The notes under the pieces: generated by a model
Told to the model about the DNA's origin: nothing
The model's database searches: none
What the model saw: only the letters and a program-made list of their open reading frames with translations
Translations under genes and position numbers: made by a program
Source: Larix sibirica
Taxonomy: Eukaryota > Streptophyta > Pinopsida > Pinales > Pinaceae
Reading direction: 5' to 3'
Length of the DNA: 21,556 bases
Assembly: GCA_004151065.3 (NCBI GenBank)
Contig: NWUY0300105552.1
Coordinates: 2,817 to 24,372 of the forward strand
Shown: in pieces, positions 9,291 through 18,244 of the stretch
Numbering within the stretch: the first letter of the stretch is position 1
Layout: every line of letters starts with the position of its first letter

Positions 9291-12240
9291 ATGATGGTGG
9301 AGGGAATGTTGGATGTCCCTTTCCGAGTATTGGATACTATATTGGAGAAAGGCTCAAGAGATCATTTGCTTGGCTCGACTACAATGGGGATATTATTCTA
9401 TAGGAATGGTTTGGTTGACCCATCAGAATGCCCCACTTGGTCAAAAATAAAAACATGGAGGAAGGAATGATTGATTGACCATTCCTTGAGTTCACCTTCG
9501 ATGAGAATAATATGTTGGAGGAAGGGTCATCTAACCCATCTTTGGGCTCACACTAGATGCAAATTATCTATTGGAGAAATAATCATTCAACCCCTCACTA
9601 GGATCCACCTCAAGGTGAATTATATGGTGAAAAAGGATCGAATAATACTTTCCCAAAACCCTTCAATGAGAATATTATTTTGGAGGAATAGTTAATCAAC
9701 CCTTACCTAGGATTATTCTTGATGATAATTCCACATGGGAGGAAGAGTTGACCAGCTAGTTCCTTGGACCCCCCCTCAATGTAGATACCACTCTCAAGGA
9801 AGGATCAATTGATGCTTCCATTGGATACCACTCAAATGGAATACCATCATTTAGGAAGGGTCGATTGACCCTTCTCATGCTACAACTCCATGGAAATACT
9901 ATGTTTAAGGGCTAGTTGAACCTTTCACTTAAAACCCAATGACAAGAAAACCATCATTTAAGAAGGGTCATCCAACCCTTCTCTAGATTCACATTCATGC
10001 AAAAACTATTCTTGAGAATGTATTGGAAATCCTTCCTCGAATTCACTTCATGTGAATGTTATTCTTTTGGATGGATCAATCAACCCTTTAAATATATTCC
10101 CCTAGACATGAACACAAATATTCTGGAATGTTCAACCAAAAATTCCACTTGAAAACACAAGGATGAGAATAAAATCATTCTATCTGCTCCCCCTCCATGA
10201 GAATTCAATGCTCAAGGAAGGCTCGACTTAACCTTCCATGGGAAGAGTTGACCAACCTTCCACTAGATAAAACCTGAAAATAATATTATATTTGAGGAAG
10301 CTTTGGATGATACCTCTCCATGATATCACATGAGTTGGAGGTAGGGTCTATTGACCCTTCTTAGTGGTCCACCTCCAAGAGAATACATGCTGGATGAAGT
10401 GCCAACCTATCCTTCTTAAGGATCACTGAGGCCAAGTCATTCTTTGAGAAATGGTCAAATAACCTTGTAATGATCCTCCTCCATTAGAATACCTTGTTTG
10501 AATAAGGGTTGACTGACCATTCCACTCGATAACCTATGTTAATAATACCATCATTAAATAAGGATTAACTAACCCTTCTCCATGGTTCCCCTCCATGAGA
10601 ATATCATGTAGGAGGGAGGTCCAGTTAAACCTTCCTTAGATTCCCCTTCATTCAAAAACTATTGTTGAGCATGGTTTGGTCACGCCTTCCACTAGATACC
10701 CCTTAACATGAATACCATTCTTCTAGAAAGGTTATCCATCCTTCTTCATGATCTCCCTCCATGAGAATATTATGTTTGAAGAAGGATCGACTGAATATTC
10801 CATTAGAAAACCAATGAATAGAATATCGTTATTGAGGAAGGGTCGACCTACCAATCCCTTTACATGCCCTCAATGATAATTAAATGCTAGACGAAGGATA
10901 TGCTGACCCTTCATGGTGATCTCGATCATGGTACAAATTTTATTCAGGAAGGGTTGGATGATCCTTCTATATGGCGCCACTATATGAGAATACCATGTTA
11001 GAGGAAAGGTCACCTGAGCCTTCTCCATGGCCCCATATAAGATGATACTATGTATGAATAAGGGTTAGATAATCCTTCTAATGAAACCATGCGACAAGAA
11101 TACCATCATTGAGGAATATTTATCCAACCATTCTCCTTGCTCCCCCTCCATGAAAAGTGAATGCTGGAAGAAACATAGGATGACCCCTTCTAAGGATCTC
11201 GAGTATGAAAAACATTTTAATTGGAAAGGGTTGATTGACCCTACTTCACGGTCCCACTCAATGACAACACCATTCGGGAGGAATGGTTGGCCAACTCTTC
11301 CCTAGCTTCCTCATACAAAAAATAAAGTTGGTGAAGGTCAATTTTCCCTTATAATGGATATCCTGAACATGAATACCATTCTTCTAAAGGTTAGGAAACA
11401 GTTTTCCATGATACCCCTCCATGGGAACACTATGATTTAAGAAGGTTTGATTGACCCTTCCATTGGAAACCCCATTATGATAAAACACCATTGAGGAAGG
11501 TTTTACCTACAATTATCCTTTCTCTCCCTCCATGAGAAGTCAAAATTGGAGGAAAGGTTGATTGATCCTTTCCACGTGTCTCCCTTATGAAAAAACTATG
11601 CTTGAGTAACAATCGATCGATCTTTTCACTTGATAAAGCTAGAGAGAAACATCATATTTGAGGAAACATTGATGAATCCTTCTTCATTCTCCTTCCTGAG
11701 AATAATATGTTGGAGTTAGGGTTGTCCAAACCTTCCCATGATCCCCCTCCATGAGAATACTATTCTGGAGAAAGTGTTATCCTACTCTTCCCTAGGATCC
11801 CAATGATAAGAGAATATTTGAGGAATGGTCGATTTTCTCTTCTCCATGCTCCCCCTCCATGAGAATATCTTGCTTGAACAAGGGTTGGTCGACCATTCCA
11901 CTAGATAAATTGTGCCATAAATTCCATCTTTAAGGAATGATAAACTAACCCTTCAACATTCTCTCCTCCATTAGATACTATGCCAGAGGAAGTGTTGGAT
12001 GACTACACCCAAGGATTCTGCTTTCATGATAAATTTTCATGAGGAAAGATTGTCTAATTCTTCAACTTGATACCCATGGCATGAATACCATCCTTGAGGA
12101 AGGGTCTTCTAAAAATTCTCTATGTTGTCCCTCCATGAGAGCACTATTATGGTGGAAGGGCCAACCAACCCTTCCTTGGGATCCTAATTATGCTAAATAT
12201 TTTCTTGGTTATTGGTCAATCAATAGTTCTCTATAGCCCA
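9290..12240. repeat. Degenerate tandem array, about 50 units of about 56 bp, with palindromic core
   Basis: The stretch is built from diverged copies of one unit spaced 53-60 bp apart; recognisable unit cores fall near 9461, 9521, 9576, 9631, 9683, 9742, 9799, 9855, 9907, 9962 and so on. A typical unit holds CCTCCATGAGAATACCATG, then TTGGAGGAAGGGTCGATTGA, then CCCTTC. The clearest core, 9855-9874, is an inverted repeat with 8-bp arms GAAGGGTC and GACCCTTC and a 4-base loop. Several sub-types can be told apart by the part outside the core (CCTCCATGAGAATA, CACTAGATAA, CCTTCATGCAAAAACT, AACATGAATACCATTCTT). Open frames inside it, such as those at 9471 and 11081, only translate the repeat (SPSMRI...WRKG), and the unit length is not a fixed multiple of three. 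This is best described as an old satellite or minisatellite block. I do not know the family. Confidence 0.85.
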
Positions 12241-12422
12241 ATGTTTTAAATATTTTGTGTTTGTAGGTTAGTCCAACTTAGCATGAATGTTAATGCAAAG
12301 GTAGGATAACTCTATTGTTTTTTTTTTCTTACTATGAAACCATCAATAACCTTACAACCTCGTGAAGAAACCCTACATTAAGAAGTTAACATTCAGGTAT
12401 TTTTATGTGGGAGTTGAATAGA
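12241..12422. other. Spacer between tandem array and AT tract
   Basis: No gene or repeat unit is recognisable. The array motif fades out at about 12240 and the sequence becomes strongly AT-rich from 12423. Confidence 0.4.
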
Positions 12423-12543
12423 TTTAATATATAAATATATTATATTTATATATTACAATATACCAATATATACATTTATAAATTATAAACTATAAATATA
12501 TACATATATATTTATATATTTACATATATAAATATATATGTGT
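12423..12543. repeat. AT microsatellite-like tract
   Basis: About 120 bases made almost only of A and T, dominated by TATA, ATATAT and TATAAATA runs. Its first 35 bases (from TTTAATATATAAATATATTA) recur with three mismatches at 13481-13515, on the other side of the first LINE fragment. Confidence 0.85.
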
Positions 12544-12559
12544 GAAAAACAATAGTCTA

Positions 12560-13172
12560 CAAGGCACTCCCTCATCTATTTATCATGGTATTTGGTGGGC
12601 AAGGAATAATTTAATCTTCCAAGAACAAGATCCATTGGTTCAAATTTCTCATAGAATTCGATTAGCCATGGAAGATAACAAGAGACCTTAAAAAAGTAGC
12701 AAAGGGAGAGTTCTTATGGAGCCTTACATAGACAAAGAGAATCCATGAATAGGATGTTTGTGGTGATGGGGTTGTACTTGTTGTTGATAGTTTTTAGTAT
12801 TAACTTCTTACATGTGCACTTTTCTAGGGTACCAATAACATGGACTAAATATTTTATTTATGGATTATTTTGGGTTTTGCACACAATAAAGGGATCGGGG
12901 AGTTGTAAGTTCTAGGAGAGTCAAAGTTGGTTATAGATTGGGCCAACAATCAAGTTAGCATTCAAAATATGGATTTACAACCAATACTTCACCTCTCCAA
13001 TAAGGTAATATGCTATTTTGATGAAATATATTTCACCCACATTTATCAAGAATTCAACATTCAAGTTGATAAGTTATCTAAATTTGCATTATCTATGCTG
13101 GAGGTATCTCTCATTGAAAAAATATTTAGGGGAGGCTCCTGCTACTTAGAATCATACATAGCTTTGTTCTAA
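12560..13172 (+). pseudogene. LINE ORF2 3' fragment: linker and RNase H domain
   Basis: This is the C-terminal end of a plant L1-type LINE polyprotein, in pieces. At about 12583-12670 the product reads HGIWWARNNLIFQEQ, matching the Trp-rich segment that follows the zinc-binding region in plant LINE ORF2. After a poor stretch, an RNase H-like domain is readable from about 12860 to 13120: LGESKLVIDWANNQ, where the family normally has Gly-Asp-Ser, and HIYQEFNIQVDKLSKFAL, matching the C-terminal His...Asn...Asp-Lys-Leu-Ser signature. The change from Asp to Glu in the GES motif affects a position that is normally catalytic. A TAA breaks the frame just before that motif. The product would act, when intact, to remove RNA from the RNA/DNA hybrid during target-primed insertion. 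This copy is dead. Confidence 0.75.
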
Positions 13173-13560
13173 ATATGTTGCATTATACTTTATTTTGGAA
13201 GTATATGAGTTGCTTTGTGCAATGTTTTGGTTCAATACCTCTATAGGTTAGTTTTATGTGCCTTTCTTTCAACATTAAAGGAGAGAACTACTCAAAAATT
13301 AAGACTACAATATTTAAAATCATGGGGTGAACAATCAGGTAGTATTTGGGTCTCAATGAGTACATATTTGGTGATGAAGTCCCATAATATAGTTAATTTA
13401 TATTTGATTTCATATTTTGAATATAAATACATGGATTTTTTTCATCGAAAAAATAAATATATAAATACATATTGTAATATTTTAATATATAAATAAATTA
13501 TATTTGTATGTTACATATATTTCGTTGTTTCATTCAAATATACAAATTTTAAAGCTTCTC
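13173..13560. other. Sequence between the two LINE fragments
   Basis: It could be 3' untranslated sequence of the first LINE fragment, followed by AT-rich DNA. An open frame at 13215-13496 has no recognisable content. No poly(A) tail is preserved. Confidence 0.35.
13481..13515. repeat. Second copy of 35-bp AT-rich direct repeat
   Basis: It matches 12423-12457 at 32 of 35 positions in the same orientation. The two copies are 1,058 bp apart and bracket the first LINE fragment. Both are AT-rich, so chance similarity is possible, but the match without gaps is long. Confidence 0.6.
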
Positions 13561-13564
13561 ATAG

Positions 13565-14580
13565 TAATGGAGAGTAGAAGGGTGTTAAGATCTCAAATTA
13601 TGCACATATCACACATCTTCTCTTTGTAGATGAAATCATGAACTTCGGTCGTGGTTTAGTTATAGAGCTAGAAAAAGGTAAGGAATCATTAGAGATTTAT
13701 TTTAAAGCCACAAACATGGTAATTAATATGAACAATTCTACTCTCTTTACCAATGAACTAATTGATGACATAAAAAGGAATTTTGATTGTCTCTCTCCAA
13801 TGCATTCAATCACATGGACCAAGCTGTGAAATATATTGATTTTCATTCAAAACAAAATAGTTTTTTCCTTGAGGATGGGATATAGTTATATAACAAGTTG
13901 GAAGATAGTCTAATATCTATTTGGTGTAATAGATGGTTATCTTGTGGAGGAATTTTAGTCCCTGTAAAGGCACCCTAAGGGACATTCTCATTTATTAGAT
14001 GACTATTACTAACATTCATAAGGGTACCTTGAAAAAAATTGAAAGAGGTGTTTCATCTTTCTCTAAATAGGGATAAGAGAACAAGAAGGAATTCCCTTGG
14101 TTAAGTGGAAAATATTGACACGAAAAGAAGTACGAGAATGGGGTTTGGAAAACATCTATCTCTTCATTTTGAAACTTGTAGAAAAATCCTTTGGAGTTTG
14201 GTTTACAATGATGCCCTCTGGCAAAGAGTAATGAAAACTAAATACCAAATAGGGATGATAATGGAGGACCGATTCATAGTGGAAACAAATTAGGTATAGG
14301 CAGCTTCTTTAGTTTGGAGAGGATTGGTAATTGCCTTCCTCTATTTAGTTAAATGGGTAGAATGGAAAATTGGGAATGGTAGTAAGGTAAGAATTTGATA
14401 TGACCTATGGATCAAAGTCACTAGAAATTACAAGTTATTAGAAGCCTTGTTGGAATTGCTCCATTAAGGAATTTATTACTTAAGGGATGCATATTATCTA
14501 GATAATAGAAACTTATGGGTACATGGATGGGAGATAATAGATAGGATAAATATGCATGTTGATACCTAGATAGTTTGTAC
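13565..14580 (+). pseudogene. LINE ORF2 fragment: reverse transcriptase core to post-RT region
   Basis: At about 13587-13660 the product reads ISNYAHITHLLFVDEIMNFG, the palm motif of non-LTR reverse transcriptases, where the usual pair is Asp-Asp; here the second is Glu. It is followed by the typical helix and FKATNMVINMNNSTLF, which matches the conserved Ile-Asn..Lys-Ser element, but with Asn in place of Lys. After frame changes near 13830-14100, a second frame (14105-14580, several stops) carries the post-RT region: SLVWRGL and WKIGNGSKVRI, then a TGA where Trp fits, then YDLWI, which matches the LINE pattern Ile-Gly-Asn-Gly...Trp-x-Asp-x-Trp. The 5' part (endonuclease, fingers) is absent, as expected for a 5'-truncated copy. 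It stops matching at about 14580, just before the next ORF. Confidence 0.8.
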
Positions 14581-14609
14581 TGGAGTACTTAAGGAAGATG
14601 GTGGAGGTT

Positions 14610-16502
14610 CATGAGCTCCACTTTGTGAAATCAACAAGGTAGGACCACCTTTTCCATATCCATGGTGGGATACACCATCAATGGAAAGAAAGGAAACAAG
14701 GAGGTGATGGAAGTCTTGAAGGGCTTGGACCTACCCTTAGAACGGCCATGGAAACATGATCCACTTCTCATAATTGGGAAAGAGAAGGAGATAAATCTCC
14801 CAAATCCCCAGGACCATGAGCCCATGCTAGATATTGAAATATTGGCCAACAAGGGGACTTATCAAGTAGTGGAGCATATCATTAAAGGAGAAGTTGATCC
14901 AGCCAAAGTATCCATCCATGTTTTCCCTACACCTACTCTAAAAGCAACGAAAGCTCCATTGTATTATACTTTTTACAGTCCAAAGGGAGATATAGTAACC
15001 AAGGAGGATATCGCCTTTGAGGCCCCCACTCAGGAGAGATATAATGTATTGGTCCAAGACGAATTTGGAAAACATAAAAGGGGAGCATGGTGGAAAATGA
15101 GAAAATATATTGGAAAGAAAGATGTCCCCTATCTTGGAATCCTAGAAGATACATAATTTATCATAATTTATGATGATTGACATGAATAGGATGAAGTGGA
15201 ACTAGGGATGATGAGCCAAAGGCTAGAAGAGGGGATGGGGAAAATCACCCTTCTGTCAAAAAAAAAATATGTTGGGCAAGGGAGTGAGGAGAGGCCACCA
15301 GATATATTTATTCCCCCACCTCCCAAGGAAGTGATACACAATGTAAAGGATATTCCCACCATGCATTCAATGGGATTCTCATAGGAGAACAGGTTAGGTA
15401 TATACAATCAGGGCATCACCCAACCCATCCAATTTGAGAAGAGACCTATGAGGTTAGGTCTAGGTGTTGATGTAAACACACCAAGTGATGGAGAAAAGGG
15501 GATTTAGGAAACATTCATACCACCAATGCATATGACATAGATAGGGGATCCTATTGTTGAACCCAACACATCTACAACGCCTCCTATGGAGGACCATCCC
15601 ATGATAGAGTTTACTTCTAGCTTCATGCATGAGAAAGTTGTTGGAAAAAAATTGGATGAAACATGAGAAATGGTGGAAGCAGAGACTCTCCCCATAGTTG
15701 AAAAGTTATTATATTAACCAATCCTCACAAAGTAAAGAGAGTAAATCCAACCACCTTTGGCACAAGTAATCATAGATATCCATTCACCAATTCAAGAAGA
15801 AGGGTTGGTTGAAGATCAACCACTAGAAAAGTAAGAAAGAACTCAATATCCTAACTTATAGGAGATACTTCAATTGGGTACTGACAAGTTTGGTCAAAAT
15901 TTGTTAAGTATTATTGATTATTTAGAATATTCCAAAAAGAGAAAGGTTACATAATTCACTGAAGAAGAACCAAAGAGCAAAAGGGTCAAATTGGGACCCA
16001 AAGAACTTGAATAGACCAAGAAGATTGCTCAGGAAGGCCTACCATTGTTAGAATATACTTAGAATGAAGTAGAGGAGTCAAAAGAATCTCAGCAAGAAGG
16101 GGATGAAATACCTCGTATCTCATCTCCTTCCTCCCCTTTTGTTTTTACTAATATTTTTTATGTTGTAGCTTTAGAAGGTATCTGAAGCATGTACATAACT
16201 AGCTTAGCACAAGAGATAAGGAATCAGACTCCATGGGATACGATTATGAACCCAGTGAGTATTAGAAACCCCTTCGATATTTTGAGGGAAGAACATAAAA
16301 GAAAAATAGAGGCACAAAAATAAGTGCAGAGCATTGATAGCCTAGAATCACTAACAAAGGCTAGGATGATACCCAAATATGATATAGTGAATAAACAATT
16401 GGTGATCACTACACTAGACCCTATGAAAAAAAAAAGATGGAAATGCAACCCCAATATTGGACGACATTTCAAGTCACCATAAACACTACTGATGTGCCTC
16501 AT
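14610..16502 (+). pseudogene. Long ORF with G-patch and NLS-like clusters, broken by nonsense only
   Basis: A single frame can be followed from the ATG at 14610 (or 14662, after a TGA where Trp fits) to 16502. Residues from 14662 form a 164-codon open block with a conserved-looking core (LKATKAPLYYTFYSPKGDIV, then GAWWKMRKYIGK). At 15361-15468 the pattern MGF...LGIYNQGITQPI...LGLGV matches a G-patch, a glycine-rich domain that binds nucleic acid or DEAH helicases and that also occurs in plant Ty3/gypsy polyproteins near the protease. At 15931-15948 and 15973-15993 there are two basic clusters, SKKRKV and KSKRVKL, that resemble classical nuclear localisation signals. About 18 stops interrupt the frame, but I see no frameshift in 1.8 kb. 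No protease, RT or integrase is visible. The ORF is cut at 16502 by the LTR of the next element, so its end may lie outside the window. It may be a retroelement accessory ORF or a dead host-like gene. Confidence 0.6.
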
Positions 16503-17052
16503 TGTCGGGCTTGTAAAATGTCACCTTTTTTACCACTCATTTACCCTGTTTTAAACACATTCAAGCTAGTTCCAGTCCCTTTTTGATATCATTTTACCCT
16601 TAATCCAAGTGCTTGACCACAGGTACATCATCTTTGAATATCATGTTGTTTTAAGTTATAATTTAAACATTTAAGGTGGTTTTGTGCTTGAGTTTAGCCT
16701 ACTAATCGTGTTATTCAGGATCTTGTGCAAATAGGATAAAGGAAACATGATCATGGAGTGAATAGAAGGTGTTGTTACTTCTTCATTGGTCCCAAAAGAT
16801 GTCATTGTTACTCATGCTACGGGTTGGTTTCCCTCTTTTGGAAATTTAGCATTTAGTCTTCAATTGATGCTTAAGTGTGAATCTTCAGAAGATGCCAGCA
16901 GGGCAGTGATATGTTACTCAAGGATTCAGTAGTATCATCCTTTGAAGTTATTTTTAGATGGATCATTATCTTGTATAATTTGTTGTAAAACAGAAGTTGT
17001 AATAGTAATTAAAAGCGAGTATCAGATATAGAATATAGATTTAAATTAACAT

Positions 17053-17077
17053 CCTTGAGAATCTTCGATTCTCAAGG
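17053..17077 (+). other. Perfect 11-bp stem-loop inside the LTR
   Basis: CCTTGAGAATC at 17053-17063 and GATTCTCAAGG at 17067-17077 are exact reverse complements around a TTC loop. The position, about 160 bases before the AATAAA, would fit a structured element in the transcribed part of the LTR. Its role is unknown. Confidence 0.85.
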
Positions 17078-17233
17078 TGTTCAACTATTCCAAGTAGGGG
17101 ATTTATTACTCAAAGGGGATAAAAGGGAATGTGCTCTGATGTTACGGGAGATAGCAAGAGAGAAAATTGAGACTTGGAGAGAAAAGAGTATTGATTTACA
17201 TACTGTTGTAACTTGTATCAATCCGTTATATCT

Positions 17234-17239
17234 AATAAA
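17234..17239 (+). terminator. Candidate polyadenylation signal in the LTR
   Basis: AATAAA, followed by T-rich sequence with TTTTGATGTTTTGAG, fits a plant polyadenylation region. Such hexamers occur often in AT-rich DNA. Confidence 0.3.
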
Positions 17240-18012
17240 ATTCTCTTTTGATGTTTTGAGTCTTTAATTGTGTGTTGCATCCCTGGTTAGAGAAGGAAGG
17301 CCCCCCTTCACTGACCAGGAGCTACCTGTTATAGTTTGTAGATTTCCTGATTAGTAAGTTTGTAGCGTGCTTCATTATTTTTTGCTAACTGTATAATTTA
17401 ATTGTAATTGTTGTTACATGATTCTGGAATAAGTTAACTATTGGATTGAATTTGGATTGTTGTTACTTGATCCACATTTATGATTTCATTGAACAGAGTA
17501 ATTATTAATCGGAATGAATTGGTAGTTCTTGATTTTATGATCTGGATCTAGTCTTAGATGTTACTCTTTCCTTGATAGTCCTGTTACTCGTAATTGGGAT
17601 TTCTTTAATGCATCAAAGTGTTGTTTCTAAGTAAAAGCTGTTTTGGATTTATTAAATCTTTTATTGAATTATGTTGATGAGTCCACAATAAGTAGTTTTA
17701 TAGATTTATCTCAACAGATTAGGTTCATGAACTAATCATTTTCAGAATTGGTGTGTTGCTTTCTCTTTCAGCGAATTGGGATAGAATTGGATTTATGTTA
17801 GATCTTAGAGGAATATTTATTAAGATTAATGGATTGTGTGCTACCTTATCTCATTAGTTACATCTGCATCTAGATATTTTTACAATATTAGGGATGAATT
17901 TGTATCTCCATATATTGTGCATGTAGCCTTGAAATTTTTACAATCCTGGATTGATAATTAATGTGCATGTTGGTTTGGTTTTATTAAAAGACCTTAATTT
18001 GCACCAACATTT

Positions 18013-18030
18013 TGGTGCCATTGTTGGGGA
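18013..18030 (+). other. Primer binding site, tRNA-Asp type
   Basis: TGGTGCCATTGTTGGGGA, three bases after the LTR end, matches 14 of 18 positions of the sequence complementary to the 3' end of plant tRNA-Asp (TGGCGCCGTTGCCGGGGA, from general knowledge). All four differences are C-to-T or G-to-A changes, at CpG or adjacent C positions. The site primes minus-strand DNA synthesis. Confidence 0.75.
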
Positions 18031-18110
18031 GGATAAAAAGGTACAAGTTTACATTTTGAGTTGTTTTCTTTCCATAAATGCATCACCTTTGGTTTTATTG
18101 AGATTCGAGA

Positions 18111-18118
18111 TATAAATA
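18111..18118 (+). promoter_or_regulatory. TATAAATA in the leader
   Basis: A textbook plant TATA sequence, TATAAATA, lies 80 bases after the primer site and about 125 bases before the gag start. In an LTR element the promoter is expected in the LTR, so this may be chance. Confidence 0.2.
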
Positions 18119-18244
18119 CGGGAGGTGAGAACCTATGCTTCTATCACCGGTTCCTTTTGTGGGGATCATCCCTGGTAGACTCTTGTATCGCATGAGCTAA
18201 AGTTTTATTTTATTGCCTTTTGAGTAGAGTAGAACATAGAATGA

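Larger units (their letters stand above)
16503..18009 (+). repeat. 5' LTR, 1,507 bp
   Basis: The LTR starts TGTCGG and ends CCAACA, three bases before the primer binding site. The ends are inverted copies except for one C/T difference at a CpG, as expected for TG...CA terminal repeats after deamination. Within it are a perfect 11-bp hairpin at 17053-17077 and an AATAAA at 17234-17239. A 70-codon open frame at 17055-17267 starts in the hairpin and is not considered a gene. The second LTR is outside the window, so the left boundary rests on the terminal motif only. Confidence 0.75.

Noticed and set aside
9471-12236. Open frames at 9471-9695, 11081-11305 and 12039-12236
   Set aside because: They only translate the 56-bp repeat (PSMR...W-x-K-G pattern), and the variable unit length breaks any common frame.
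9290-12240. CRISPR-like array
   Set aside because: The units are degenerate along their whole length, with no alternation of constant repeats and unique spacers, no cas genes, and a plant-type context.
14631-15695. Minus-strand open frames opposite the G-patch ORF
   Set aside because: They are shadows of the plus-strand coding frame, with low-complexity Ser/Phe/Gly content.
16224-16502. 92-codon minus-strand open frame
   Set aside because: Hydrophobic product lying antisense to the end of the G-patch ORF, with no continuation.
17055-17267. 70-codon open frame inside the LTR
   Set aside because: It starts in the hairpin, lies wholly in non-coding LTR sequence, and resembles nothing known.
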